The notes: generated by a model not told the origin, from the sequence alone. A DNA stretch of 64,000 nt from Lonepinella sp042468235 (GCF_042468235.1 NZ_CP170386.1:1922001-1986000); one strand, 5' to 3'. Shown: positions 35,287 through 44,720, numbered from the stretch's first letter. Program-made: numbers and translations.

Positions 35287-36012
35287 ATGTCAAATATGGA
35301 AGGAAAAAAAGTTCCTCAAGTTACATTCCACACTCGCCAAGGCGACGCATGGGTTGATGTAACATCAGCAGAATTATTCGACAACAAAACTGTTGTGTTA
35401 TTCTCATTACCAGGTGCATTCACCCCAACTTGTTCATCAACACACTTACCACGTTACAACGAATTAGCATGTGAATTCAAAGCGTTAGGTGTTGATGATA
35501 TTATTTGTATGTCTGTTAATGACACATTCGTTATGAACGCATGGAAAGCAGACCAAGAATCAGAAAATATTACCGTTATTCCAGATGGTAATGGTGAATT
35601 TACCGAAGGTATGGGTATGCTTGTTGGTAAAGAAGATTTAGGCTTTGGCAAACGTTCATGGCGTTATTCTGCGTTAGTACGCAATGGTGTAGTAGAAAAA
35701 ATGTTCATTGAACCACAAGAGCCAGGCGACCCGTTCAAAGTATCTGATGCCGACACCATGATCAAATACTTAAATCCAAAATGGGAAGCAAAACCATCAG
35801 TTTCTATCTTCACTAAACCAGGTTGCCCATTCTGTGCGAAAGCAAAAGGTTTATTAAAAGTGAAAGGCTATACCTTTGAAGAAATCGTATTAGGTCGTGA
35901 TGCTTCAACTATCTCTGTACGTGCTATTACAGGCAAAACATCTGTTCCACAAGTCTTTATTGGTGGTCAGTACATCGGTGGTAGCGAAGATTTAGAGAAA
36001 TATTTAGCTTAA
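35287..36012 (+). CDS. Hybrid peroxiredoxin-glutaredoxin (Prx5-Grx)
   Basis: 241-aa fusion enzyme that reduces hydrogen peroxide and organic peroxides with glutathione as donor. The ATG at 35287 follows TTGGAG. The peroxiredoxin-5 domain (residues 1-165) has the peroxidatic Cys49 in PGAFTPTCS. The glutaredoxin domain (170-241) has the redox motif C180-P-F-C183, then TSVPQVFIGG and GGSEDL for glutathione binding. The fusion is characteristic of Haemophilus-group bacteria. It is divergent from oxyR, which probably activates it. An uptake-sequence terminator follows. Confidence 0.96.
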   Translation: MSNMEGKKVPQVTFHTRQGDAWVDVTSAELFDNKTVVLFSLPGAFTPTCSSTHLPRYNELACEFKALGVDDIICMSVNDTFVMNAWKADQESENITVIPDGNGEFTEGMGMLVGKEDLGFGKRSWRYSALVRNGVVEKMFIEPQEPGDPFKVSDADTMIKYLNPKWEAKPSVSIFTKPGCPFCAKAKGLLKVKGYTFEEIVLGRDASTISVRAITGKTSVPQVFIGGQYIGGSEDLEKYLA

Positions 36013-36039
36013 TTTAAGCTAAATATTCGGTATTTTCTC

Positions 36040-36078
36040 ACCGCACTTTGGGTAAATTGCTCAAAGTGCGGTTTTTTT
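36040..36078 (+). terminator. Uptake-sequence terminator after prx-grx
   Basis: ACCGCACTTTG (36040-36050) and CAAAGTGCGGT (36062-36072) form an 11-bp perfect stem, followed by seven Ts. Confidence 0.88.
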
Positions 36079-36106
36079 GACTAATTTTTATCTAATTTGT
36101 TGTATA

Positions 36107-37987
36107 TTATGCTTTATTGAGAATTGCCTTATGCTCTTGAATAATCGCCATAAACGGTTGAGCGAATCGTTCCCATTTAATTGCCCCTACGCCATTAATT
36201 TGTAGCATTTCCACTTTATTGGTTGGTAAGTACAGGGACATTTCTTGTAAGGTCGCATCACTAAATACAATATATGGCGGAATATTTTCTCGGTCGGCAA
36301 TTTGTTTGCGTAAAAAACGTAAGCGAGCAAATAAATCTTTATCGTAATTGGTCACTGCACTACGTTGTGGGGCAGAAACCGTTGCAATAGCGGATAAGCG
36401 TGGCGTTGCCAGCTCTAAAGGGATTTCACCACGTAAAATTGGTCTGGCACTTTCGGTGAGTTGTAATTGTACGCCAACGTCATTCATGACTTGATGAATA
36501 AAACCGAGATGAATTAATTGGCGAATCACTGATTGCCAATATTCTTTGCTTTTGTCTTTGCCAATGCCATAGACGCTTAGTTTATCATGTTGGTAATCAC
36601 GAATACGTTGATTATTCATGCCGCGCATAACGCCTATCACGTATTGCATACCAAAGCGTTGACCCGTGCGATAAATAGTAGAAAGGATTTTTTGTGCATC
36701 CATTAAGCCATCATACTTTTTCGGTGGATCTAAGCAAATATCACAGTTATTGCAAGGTTTTTGACGATTTTCGCCGAAATAATTGAGTAATACTAAACGG
36801 CGACAAGTTTGGCTTTCGGCAAATTCACCGATGGCTTCTAGTTTGTGTTGTTTAATTTCTCGTTGCGGCGATTCAGGTTCTTCCAGTAGCATTTTGTGTA
36901 ACCAGCCGTAATCGGCGGGTTCATAAAATAATACCGCTTCGGCAGGTAAATCATCTCGTCCCGCTCGTCCTGTTTCTTGATAATAGGCTTCGATACTGCG
37001 AGATAAATCAAAGTGAGCAACAAATCGCACGTTAGATTTATTAATTCCCATACCAAAAGCAATGGTGGCAACCACCACTTGAATATTATCTCGCTGAAAG
37101 GCTCGTTGCACACGTTCACGTTCGGCAAAATCCATGCCTGCATGATAGAAATCTGCGGATACCCCACGTTTTTTTAAGGCTTCAGCGACTTTTTCCGATT
37201 TATTGCGACTGTTGCAATATACAATGCCACTTTTGCCTTTTTGTGCCGCCACGAAATTACAGAGCTGTTCCATTGGCTTGAATTTTTCCACTAAGGTGTA
37301 ACGAATATTCGGGCGATCAAAGCTGCCTACATATAAGTGCGGGTGATTTAAACGAAGATTTTGCCAAATATCCTGTCTGGTGGTGTTATCAGCAGTGGCG
37401 GTTAATGCCATAATTGGCACATTGGGAAAAGTAGCCTTTAATCCGCCGAGTTGAGCATATTCAGGACGGAAATCATGCCCCCATTGGGAGATGCAATGGG
37501 CTTCGTCAATAGCAATAAAGCTGACTAAACAATGGGAAATAAAAGAAAAAAAGTGATTTGTCATCACCTTCTCAGGGGAAAGATAAAGTAATTTGAGTTG
37601 ACCAGAAATGGCTTTATTTTGCACCTGTTGTTGCTGTTCAAAGGTTTGTGTGGAATTGAGATAATCCGCAGTGATGCCGTTGGCTAACAGTTGATCGACT
37701 TGATCTTTCATCAAGGAAATTAATGGTGAAATAACTAAGGTTAGACCTGAAAAACACAAGGCTGGAATTTGATAACACAGGGATTTCCCGTTCCCTGTCG
37801 CCATCACGACAAGGCTATCTTGTCCATGTAATGCAGATTGAATGACTTCTTGTTGCCCTTTGCGGAAAGATTGATAGCCGAATACATCCTTTAATACTTG
37901 TAAAGGATCAGCAAGTGCGGTGGAAAAATCGTGTTTTTTTGGCACCGTACTATTGTCGTTCAAATCAAAGGAAGACAGCGATTCCAT
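36107..37987 (-). CDS. recQ: ATP-dependent DNA helicase RecQ
   Basis: 626-aa 3'-5' helicase of the RecF recombination pathway. Walker A is ATGNGKSLCYQIP (E. coli has PTGGGKS, so one glycine is Asn here). IAIDEAHCISQWGHDFRPEY follows, then the helicase C block IAFGMGINKSNVRFVAHFD with YYQETGRAGRD, and the RecQ zinc site of four cysteines (CRRLVLLNYFGE, then CNNCDIC). A C-terminal HRDC domain lies near residues 535-610. The ATG overlaps the stop codon of cyaY by one base (TAATG), giving coupled translation. Confidence 0.96.
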   Translation of the reverse strand: MESLSSFDLNDNSTVPKKHDFSTALADPLQVLKDVFGYQSFRKGQQEVIQSALHGQDSLVVMATGNGKSLCYQIPALCFSGLTLVISPLISLMKDQVDQLLANGITADYLNSTQTFEQQQQVQNKAISGQLKLLYLSPEKVMTNHFFSFISHCLVSFIAIDEAHCISQWGHDFRPEYAQLGGLKATFPNVPIMALTATADNTTRQDIWQNLRLNHPHLYVGSFDRPNIRYTLVEKFKPMEQLCNFVAAQKGKSGIVYCNSRNKSEKVAEALKKRGVSADFYHAGMDFAERERVQRAFQRDNIQVVVATIAFGMGINKSNVRFVAHFDLSRSIEAYYQETGRAGRDDLPAEAVLFYEPADYGWLHKMLLEEPESPQREIKQHKLEAIGEFAESQTCRRLVLLNYFGENRQKPCNNCDICLDPPKKYDGLMDAQKILSTIYRTGQRFGMQYVIGVMRGMNNQRIRDYQHDKLSVYGIGKDKSKEYWQSVIRQLIHLGFIHQVMNDVGVQLQLTESARPILRGEIPLELATPRLSAIATVSAPQRSAVTNYDKDLFARLRFLRKQIADRENIPPYIVFSDATLQEMSLYLPTNKVEMLQINGVGAIKWERFAQPFMAIIQEHKAILNKA

Positions 37988-38295
37988 TAGCCAAATGTCG
38001 CTTCTTCACCGTGAGCCGCACAGGCTTCACTTAAACAATCGTAAAAGCGTTTACCATCGTGGTTAATCCAGTCGTTATCTTTCCAAGCAAAATGTAAACC
38101 ACCTAAACGGCTAGCCAGCCAGAGTTCTAACATGGATTCTTGTTTATTAATGACAATTTGTGTACGATTGCCAAAAGTCATGGTAAACACCGATCCTTGA
38201 CGTTCAAAATCTACGTCCACATCTTGCTCATCACATTGTTCTTCAATGTGATCCCACACTTGTTCAATATTTTGATGAAATTCAGCTAGGTTCAT
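37987..38295 (-). CDS. cyaY: Iron-sulfur cluster assembly frataxin homologue CyaY
   Basis: 102 aa. Frataxin fold with an acidic first helix (EQVWDHIEEQCDEQDVDVDF) that binds iron, and the conserved sheet residues in NKQESMLELWLASRLGGLHF, with WINHDG following. It modulates the IscS desulfurase. The usual CyaY length is 101-106 aa. It is the first gene of a two-gene unit with recQ; the same pairing is known in Haemophilus and Pasteurella. Confidence 0.95.
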   Translation of the reverse strand: MNLAEFHQNIEQVWDHIEEQCDEQDVDVDFERQGSVFTMTFGNRTQIVINKQESMLELWLASRLGGLHFAWKDNDWINHDGKRFYDCLSEACAAHGEEATFG

Positions 38296-38384
38296 TTTTG
38301 TTCTCTCAGTAAATGCAATTTTAGGGTAAATTATAGAGAGTTTTAGTGATTAAGGATAGAGGAAACTTGCATAGAATAGGGGGG

Positions 38385-38437
38385 ATGTAGGGCATTTATT
38401 TTGTTTACATCGGTAGATTTGTAAAATTGCCCTACAT
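38385..38437. repeat. Long-spaced inverted repeat
   Basis: ATGTAGGGCA (38385-38394) and TGCCCTACAT (38428-38437) are perfect 10-bp inverted arms with a 33-nt spacer, immediately downstream of the second TonB receptor gene. It could be a terminator for that gene or a small dispersed palindromic element. Confidence 0.55.
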
Positions 38438-38441
38438 TTAG

Positions 38442-41009
38442 TTAAAATTTATAATCAAAATTCACTCGCACGGTGCGACCTGGTGCAGTGTTTAACCCCA
38501 TATTATTGACATCTAAATAATAACGATTAAATAGATTATCCACATTAAAATTGACTTTGAGGTTTTCTGTAACTTGATAGGAAGCGAATAAATCCACCAA
38601 GGAATAAGCGTTCCATTCAATACTGGAGGTGCGATCTTCGGTTAATTTTAAAGTAGGCACATAGCGTTTTCCGTAGTAACTATAACGAGCGCCGAGATCC
38701 AGTTTATTATCAAACAAACGAGTTCCTAAGGTAATATGGTAGGTTAATTTGGACGGCATTTGGTTATTTAAATTACTGTCTTTAATATTGGTTGAGCATA
38801 GTTGTTCACGATCAGTTTGATGAGCGTATAAGCAATAGCGAATTTTTGTGTATCTCGTGGCGGATAATTTGGCATAGAAACGTTGCATATCAAAGTAAGC
38901 TGATGATTCAATACCTTTAAAGGTTGCACTGCGAATATTAAAAGTTTGTGCTGTTTGTCCGCCGGTGGTGGTACGAGTGATATAGTCTTTAATATTGTTG
39001 TCAAAATAATTGAGTTTAAAGCCGAGAACATTATCAAAATTGCCGATATTTTCAAAGAAAATATTTGTACCCACTTCCCAATCTCGTGTTTTTTCAGGTC
39101 TTAGCACTTGTAACGCATTATCAGTCACTTGCATGCTAAAGCCTTTTGTACCTTGGAACAGGCTAGGAGCTTTGGTGGCTCTGGCGTGTTTTACAAAGAG
39201 TTGTATTCCATCCATTGGTTCATAAGTTAGCATGGCAATCGGCGAGAAACCGTTGACTTTAATGGGTTCTTGATACTCGGTTTTGGTAGCCCCGCCTGCA
39301 CCAAAAATCACATTGGGCTGATAATCGTTAATTTCAGTTCGGGTATAACGCAAACCAAGATCTAGCTTAAGCTGTTTTACGAATGGATAGTTCGCATTGA
39401 CAAAAACACTATTTTCACGGCGTTTTCCGTTGCGAATATAAAAAGGTGCAACGGCATCGTCAGGATAACCTTTGGCACGAACTCGGGAGAGTGTATCTCT
39501 TGGCTGGCTAATTCTCCCGTAAGCATGAGAAATACCATAAGTTAAGGTTAATGGCTGTTGATTTAAGTTAAATTGGCTAGTATTTTTTAAGCTGATTCCT
39601 TTCTGTCTGATGACTGAGAAATGAGCATGACGGCTAGACCAAGAGTAGCCTAATTCCTCAAGGTAAGGTGTGAAATTAGATGAATCCACACGGCTATAAT
39701 AGGTTTGTAGGTTTAAATTTATGTAGGGATTATTAGGATTATATTGATAGCCAATGGTATAAGTATCCGCTTTGACTTCAGTGCCTTCCCCTTGTAATGC
39801 TCCTACGCCACGGAAATTCAAAATAGATGGCATAATTTCACCAAATTGACTATGGTAACGACTATAACCTAGGCTGAGTTTATGCTGATCGTTATAAAGA
39901 TTAATTTTACCTAAATAAGATTTGGTATTTTGTGATGTATTGAGTGCTTCTTCGCCCGCACGATATAGGGTACTATGATTTTCTTTAAGCGTGATAATGC
40001 CCATATCAATATCTTTATTAATGCGTTGATAATTCGGATAATTATAGACCGACATGGCATTATCTTCTTGTTCTTGATCGGTGATATCATCTAAGGATGT
40101 TTTGCCCCATCGTGCTAGAGTATCTTCCACATCCATGGAAATGGATTCTTCCTCTTCTATTTCATGGCTAGCAATTTCAGGCAGTTGACCATGTTTACCT
40201 ATATAATAATTGCCTTGTTTACGTTTTGCATAAGCTAACACCACATCCGCGTTTTCCCATTTATTAGCAAACGCAATGCTAGTATTGTAAGAATTAAATT
40301 TGGGGGAATGAGAAGAATAGCGAGCATCTGGTGCATAACTTTGCTCTTGGCATAACCCAGCAGCATTTTCACGACATGAGGCAATATATCTAGTTTGATA
40401 TCCTCCAACGGTATAATTATCAGGTGGAGAAACTGTATTACTCATTGTTCCCATTTGAATTCTAACACCCCAAGTTTTTCCTTCTGGAATAATATCTTTC
40501 CAACCGATAGTAGACATTCTCACCACGCCACCAATTGCCCCAACCCCATCACTTTCCATTGATGGACCTTTTTCAATTTCGGCTGTACTGATTAAATCGG
40601 GATCCAAATAGGTTCTCGTGGATGAACCAGCATAACCTTGCCAAGATGGCACAGATTGCAAGGCATTATCTACAAAAATAGGCACGCGATCTTCATTAGC
40701 TAAACCACGAATATTTACTGTTAATGCACCACTATTGCGTTTATTGCTTGCGGTGACACCACTAATTCCAGTAAGAAAATCACCCACTGAGCTACCACGA
40801 AATTGGGTAATATTGGACTGTTGTAAATAAGAGTAAGAACCTGATTTTAAATATGATTTTGTTTCGTTATCATCATAATTCCGTTGTTCTTTGACCAAGA
40901 TGGTCTCAAGTTGTGAGATTTTTTTAGGCAGTTCATTTTTCGGAACATCTGAACTTGCGTGAGCTAAAATAGGCAATAAGCCAATAATGAGATAAGCACC
41001 TTTATCCAT
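38442..41009 (-). CDS. TonB-dependent receptor (heme / hemoprotein type)
   Basis: 855-aa outer-membrane receptor. A short signal peptide (MDKGAYLIIGLLPILAHA) is followed by a TonB box-like ETILVKEQR and a plug with LTVNIRGLANEDRVPIFVDN and EIEKGPSMESDGVGAIGGVV. The long barrel ends GRTVRVNFDYKF. The barrel motif near residue 640 (FVKHARATKAPSLFQGTKG) and the size fit the hemoglobin/heme receptor branch found in pathogenic Pasteurellaceae, but the ligand is inferred only from this likeness. A candidate Fur box is upstream. No TonB, hemolysin or periplasmic permease gene is adjacent. Confidence 0.9.
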   Translation of the reverse strand: MDKGAYLIIGLLPILAHASSDVPKNELPKKISQLETILVKEQRNYDDNETKSYLKSGSYSYLQQSNITQFRGSSVGDFLTGISGVTASNKRNSGALTVNIRGLANEDRVPIFVDNALQSVPSWQGYAGSSTRTYLDPDLISTAEIEKGPSMESDGVGAIGGVVRMSTIGWKDIIPEGKTWGVRIQMGTMSNTVSPPDNYTVGGYQTRYIASCRENAAGLCQEQSYAPDARYSSHSPKFNSYNTSIAFANKWENADVVLAYAKRKQGNYYIGKHGQLPEIASHEIEEEESISMDVEDTLARWGKTSLDDITDQEQEDNAMSVYNYPNYQRINKDIDMGIITLKENHSTLYRAGEEALNTSQNTKSYLGKINLYNDQHKLSLGYSRYHSQFGEIMPSILNFRGVGALQGEGTEVKADTYTIGYQYNPNNPYINLNLQTYYSRVDSSNFTPYLEELGYSWSSRHAHFSVIRQKGISLKNTSQFNLNQQPLTLTYGISHAYGRISQPRDTLSRVRAKGYPDDAVAPFYIRNGKRRENSVFVNANYPFVKQLKLDLGLRYTRTEINDYQPNVIFGAGGATKTEYQEPIKVNGFSPIAMLTYEPMDGIQLFVKHARATKAPSLFQGTKGFSMQVTDNALQVLRPEKTRDWEVGTNIFFENIGNFDNVLGFKLNYFDNNIKDYITRTTTGGQTAQTFNIRSATFKGIESSAYFDMQRFYAKLSATRYTKIRYCLYAHQTDREQLCSTNIKDSNLNNQMPSKLTYHITLGTRLFDNKLDLGARYSYYGKRYVPTLKLTEDRTSSIEWNAYSLVDLFASYQVTENLKVNFNVDNLFNRYYLDVNNMGLNTAPGRTVRVNFDYKF

Positions 41010-41032
41010 ATATAATCCATTTAAATATTAAT

Positions 41033-41051
41033 ACAAATGATTTGCATTAAT
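41033..41051 (-). promoter_or_regulatory. Candidate Fur box upstream of TonB receptor 2
   Basis: The 19-mer at 41033-41051 contains AATGAT and GCATTA arms and matches the Fur consensus at 11 of 19 positions, 24 bp before the receptor start. Confidence 0.45.
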
Positions 41052-41183
41052 ATATTATAAGTTATTTCATAAATCAAGAGTCCTATTGTTATGAGGTAAA
41101 TTGTGTAAATTAGATAAACTATGTTGATTGTTTCATTGGAAAATAGTGTAGAATATCTTAAAGAATTAATAGGATAACAAATT

Positions 41184-41303
41184 ATGAAAAAAACGATTTT
41201 TTTAACCGCACTTTTAGTGCTAGCAACCTTTATAATAGGCTGTGGCGTGAAAGGACCTTTATATTACCCACAAGAGAATACCCAACAAACCCAACAAAAA
41301 TAG
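41184..41303 (+). CDS. lptM: LPS-assembly lipoprotein LptM (YifL)
   Basis: 39-aa lipoprotein precursor. A hydrophobic signal (MKKTIFLTALLVLATFIIGC) ends in the lipobox IIGC, followed by the family signature GVKGPLYYP. LptM stabilises the LptD-LptE translocon in the outer membrane. A DNA uptake sequence (AACCGCACTTTT) is built into the signal-peptide codons. The gene lies 9 bp upstream of lysA; in enterobacteria the same small gene precedes dapF, so a lysine-pathway neighbourhood is conserved. Confidence 0.92.
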   Translation: MKKTIFLTALLVLATFIIGCGVKGPLYYPQENTQQTQQK

Positions 41304-41312
41304 GATTTCTAA

Positions 41313-42560
41313 ATGGATTTCTTTCAATATCAGAACAATAAATTTTTTGCTGAAGCATTGCCTGTAAGTCAGTTAGCACAGCAATTTGGTACGCCACTTT
41401 ATGTCTATTCTAAAGCAACTTTGGAGCGTCATTGGTATGCTTTTGATAAGGCTTTTGGAGATCATCCGCATCTGATTTGCTTTGCGGTAAAAGCAAATTC
41501 AAACATTGCTGTGTTGCAAACCATGGCAAGATTAGGCTCGGGGTTTGATATTGTGTCGCAAGGGGAATTAGAGCGTGTGCTGAAAGCGGGCGGTGATCCT
41601 GCGAAAGTGGTATTCTCTGGTGTAGCGAAAACAGAAATAGAAATTGCTCGTGCGTTGGAAGTCGGGATTCGTTGTTTTAATGTAGAAAGCCTGCCTGAAC
41701 TCTATCGGATTAATGAAGTTGCTGGTAAAATGGCGAAAATTGCACCGATTTCGTTACGTGTTAATCCTGATGTAGATGCACATACGCACCCTTATATTTC
41801 TACTGGATTGAAAGAAAATAAATTTGGTGTAAGCGTGGAACAGGCTCAAGATGTATATCGCCAAGCTAGTCAATTAGCCCATATTCAAGTTGTTGGAATG
41901 GATTGTCATATTGGTTCGCAACTCACTGAATTGCAACCATTTTTAGATGCTGCCGATCGTTTAATTCATTTAATGCAACAATTAAATGCAGACGGTATTC
42001 AGCTGAAACACCTAGATTTAGGTGGTGGTCTAGGTGTGCCTTATACCAACGAAACACCGCCACATCCGACTGAATATGCCAAAGCATTACTTGAAAAATT
42101 GCAACAATTTGATTTGGAAATTATCCTTGAACCAGGGCGTGCAATCACGGCGAATGCGGGGATTTTAGTGACTAAAGTGGAATATATAAAAACCAACGAA
42201 AGCCGAAACTTTGCTATTGTTGATGCAGGTATGAACGATATGATTCGCCCTGCTTTGTATCAGGCTTATATGAATATTATTGAAGCGGATCGCAGTTTGG
42301 CACGTGAAAAAGCCGTTTATGATGTTGTTGGTCCTGTGTGTGAAACGTCAGATTTTCTTGGAAAACAACGTGAATTGGCGATAGCGCAAGGGGATTTTTT
42401 GGTGCAACGTTCCGCTGGTGCTTATGGGGCGAGCATGAGTTCAAATTATAATTCTCGCCCACGTACCGCAGAAATCATAGTAGATGGTGATCAGGCTCAT
42501 TTGATTCGGCAGCGTGAGAGCTATGAGAATTTATGGCAATTAGAACGTTTATTGCCGTAA
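41313..42560 (+). CDS. lysA: Diaminopimelate decarboxylase
   Basis: PLP enzyme converting meso-diaminopimelate to L-lysine, the last step of the pathway. The 415-aa length is typical. The PLP lysine is in CFAVKANSN (about residue 54), the glycine loop is HLDLGGGLGVPY, the phosphate-binding EPGRAI is near 277, and the catalytic Cys block is VGPVCETSDFLG near 342. It starts 9 bp after lptM and is cotranscribed with it; a glutathione S-transferase gene and murB follow on the same strand. Confidence 0.97.
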   Translation: MDFFQYQNNKFFAEALPVSQLAQQFGTPLYVYSKATLERHWYAFDKAFGDHPHLICFAVKANSNIAVLQTMARLGSGFDIVSQGELERVLKAGGDPAKVVFSGVAKTEIEIARALEVGIRCFNVESLPELYRINEVAGKMAKIAPISLRVNPDVDAHTHPYISTGLKENKFGVSVEQAQDVYRQASQLAHIQVVGMDCHIGSQLTELQPFLDAADRLIHLMQQLNADGIQLKHLDLGGGLGVPYTNETPPHPTEYAKALLEKLQQFDLEIILEPGRAITANAGILVTKVEYIKTNESRNFAIVDAGMNDMIRPALYQAYMNIIEADRSLAREKAVYDVVGPVCETSDFLGKQRELAIAQGDFLVQRSAGAYGASMSSNYNSRPRTAEIIVDGDQAHLIRQRESYENLWQLERLLP

Positions 42561-42599
42561 ATAATGATAAAAAAGTAGAGATAAAAAGGAGAAATTGAT

Positions 42600-43217
42600 A
42601 TGAAATTATATTATTTAAAAGGCTCTTGTTCTACCGTGCCACATATTGCGTTAGAGTGGATTGGACAGCCTTATGAAGCCATTGAGGCAACAAGAGAATT
42701 TATTAAAACGCCAGAATATTTATCATTAAATCCACAAGGTGCAGTACCGTTATTATTAGATGGTGATTTTGCGTTATCACAAAATGTGGCGATTTTAAGT
42801 TATTTAGATGATTTATATCCAGATGCTCAAATTTTCGGTAGTAAAACAGTACAAGACAAAGCAAAAGCAATGAAATGGTTAGCATTTTGTAATGCAGATT
42901 TACATAAAACTTTTGGTGCATTTTTCCATCAACCTGCTTATGCAGAAGGTAATGAAACGTTAATACAACAAATTCGTCAAGCAACTGCAGAGAAAATTCT
43001 GACTTTATTATCTATTGCAGATGATCATTTGGCTCGCCATTTATTTTTAGGTGAACGTATTTCGGTGGCGGATGCTTACCTTTATACTATTTTACGTTGG
43101 TGTCATTTAATTGGAGTGGATTACAGTGATTTGCGAAATTTAGTGGCATTCTATCAACGAGTAGGACAAAATGCTGGTGTGCAATCTGTGCTAAAACAAC
43201 AAGGATTACCTGTCTAA
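42600..43217 (+). CDS. gst: Glutathione S-transferase
   Basis: 205 aa. The thioredoxin-like N-domain has the beta-class start KLYYLKGSCSTVPHIALEWI with Cys10 and the cis-Pro GAVPLLLDGD (residues about 52-61), and LSQNVAILSYLDD binds the glutathione gamma-glutamyl group. The helical C-domain has the conserved SVADAYLYTILRW. It detoxifies electrophiles or acts as a reductase with glutathione. AAAAGGAG precedes the ATG. The stop codon overlaps the murB start (TAATG). Confidence 0.92.
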   Translation: MKLYYLKGSCSTVPHIALEWIGQPYEAIEATREFIKTPEYLSLNPQGAVPLLLDGDFALSQNVAILSYLDDLYPDAQIFGSKTVQDKAKAMKWLAFCNADLHKTFGAFFHQPAYAEGNETLIQQIRQATAEKILTLLSIADDHLARHLFLGERISVADAYLYTILRWCHLIGVDYSDLRNLVAFYQRVGQNAGVQSVLKQQGLPV

Positions 43218-44242
43218 TGCAAAGTTTACGTCATTATCATACCTTTGCCATTGATGTTCAGGCAAAAAATATTGTAGAAATCACCGCAGTTAAGCAATTT
43301 ACGCAAGTTTGGTCAACGGCAAAAGCGGATAGTCAGCCTGTATTGTTGTTAGGTGAGGGGAGTAACGTCTTATTTGTGCAAGATTTTAACGGTACCGTAT
43401 TAATTAATCGGTTAAAAGGCATTGAACATAGACAGGATAATGACTTTCACTATTTGCACGTTGCAGGGGGCGAAAATTGGCATCATTTAGTGCAATGGTC
43501 GCTGTCACAAGGCATTCAGGGCTTAGAGAATTTAGCCTTAATTCCAGGCTGTGCTGGTTCTGCACCGATACAAAATATCGGTGCCTATGGTGTTGAATTT
43601 AAAGATATTTGCGATTATGTTGAGGTGTTAGATTTAAACCAAGGCGAAGTATTTCGTTTAAGTCATGAAGACTGTGGTTTTGCTTATCGCCATTCAGTAT
43701 TTAAACATCAATATGCAGAGGGTTTTGTGGTGGTTGCTGTCGGGCTAAAATTAGCCAAAAACTGGCAACCTGTGTTGAAATATGGATCACTTGCCAATCT
43801 TGATGCGAATACGGTGACAGCTCAACAAATTTTTGCTGAAGTCTGTGCGATTCGCCAAGCGAAGTTACCTGATCCAAAGCAAATCGGGAATGTGGGGAGT
43901 TTCTTTAAAAATCCTGTGGTGACTGCTCGTCAATTCCACGATTTACAAGCAGAATATCCCACTATTCCAAATTATCCACAAGCAGATGGCTTTGTTAAGC
44001 TGGCAGCAGGTTGGTTAATTGATCAATGCGGTTTAAAAGGCTATCAAATTGGTGGTGCCATGGTGCATCAACAACAGGCATTAGTGTTAGTGAATACGGG
44101 TAATGCCACCAGTTCTGATGTCATAGAATTAGCTCATCATGTTCGTCAAGCGGTAGCAGCGAAGTTTGATGTTTATCTTTCACCAGAGGTGCGTTTTATT
44201 GGCGCAGATGGTGAGATAAATGCGGAAAATGTGATTAGTTGA
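43217..44242 (+). CDS. murB: UDP-N-acetylenolpyruvoylglucosamine reductase
   Basis: FAD enzyme that makes UDP-N-acetylmuramate in peptidoglycan synthesis. The 341-aa type I MurB matches E. coli (342 aa). The FAD-binding LLGEGSNVLF is near residue 47, IPGCAGSAPIQNIGAYGVEF near 113-132, the type I FAYRHSVFK near 155, and the catalytic serine block NVGSFFKNP near 229. The start is coupled to the end of gst. A terminator lies 9 nt after the stop. Confidence 0.97.
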   Translation: MQSLRHYHTFAIDVQAKNIVEITAVKQFTQVWSTAKADSQPVLLLGEGSNVLFVQDFNGTVLINRLKGIEHRQDNDFHYLHVAGGENWHHLVQWSLSQGIQGLENLALIPGCAGSAPIQNIGAYGVEFKDICDYVEVLDLNQGEVFRLSHEDCGFAYRHSVFKHQYAEGFVVVAVGLKLAKNWQPVLKYGSLANLDANTVTAQQIFAEVCAIRQAKLPDPKQIGNVGSFFKNPVVTARQFHDLQAEYPTIPNYPQADGFVKLAAGWLIDQCGLKGYQIGGAMVHQQQALVLVNTGNATSSDVIELAHHVRQAVAAKFDVYLSPEVRFIGADGEINAENVIS

Positions 44243-44250
44243 TAGACTAC

Positions 44251-44276
44251 AAAACCCTGCCGTATAGCAGGGTTTT
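44251..44276. terminator. Bidirectional terminator between murB and hupA
   Basis: AAAACCCTGC (44251-44260) and GCAGGGTTTT (44267-44276) form a 10-bp stem with a six-base loop; A and T runs on the two sides allow termination of both convergent genes. Confidence 0.88.
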
Positions 44277-44297
44277 GGAGAAAGCATGCAATATCAA

Positions 44298-44573
44298 TTA
44301 TGAGTTTACTTCATCTTTTAATGCTTTACCAGCGACGAACGCAGGTACTTTTGATGCTTTAATTTGGATTTCTTCACCTGTTTGTGGGTTACGACCTGTA
44401 CGTGCTTTACGCTCGTTTACTTTAAATGTACCAAAACCAATTAACTGTACCGGATCGCCCGCTTTTAAACTACCAGAAATAGCATTTAAAGTGGCTTCTA
44501 ACGCTGCTTTTGCATCTTTTTTAGTTAAATTCGCTTCTGCTGCAATTGCATCGATTAAATCTGTTTTGTTCAT
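44298..44573 (-). CDS. hupA: DNA-binding protein HU
   Basis: 91-aa nucleoid protein. It has an HU N-terminus (MNKTDLIDAIAAEANLTKKD) and the DNA-bending arm with the RxGRNPQTGEEIQI beta-ribbon. HU binds and bends DNA without sequence specificity. It lies 147 bp after yjaG in the conserved order hemE-yjaG-hupA. It probably also has its own promoter in that gap. Confidence 0.96.
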   Translation of the reverse strand: MNKTDLIDAIAAEANLTKKDAKAALEATLNAISGSLKAGDPVQLIGFGTFKVNERKARTGRNPQTGEEIQIKASKVPAFVAGKALKDEVNS

Positions 44574-44720
44574 AATTGAATACCTTATAATGTTTTATTA
44601 AATGTTGCGGTAAAACCTTTGTTTACCAGATTTCAATAACTGTAAGCACAGTGCCGTATAGATTAAACAAAGTTCGTTTGAAAGCAAGCACTATTTTGTA
44701 AATTTGTGGTAAAGATCACA

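Noticed and set aside
41010..41183. Lysine riboswitch upstream of lysA
   Set aside because: The 9-bp gap between lptM and lysA and the short lptM leader cannot hold one; the region holds a Fur-like site for the divergent receptor.
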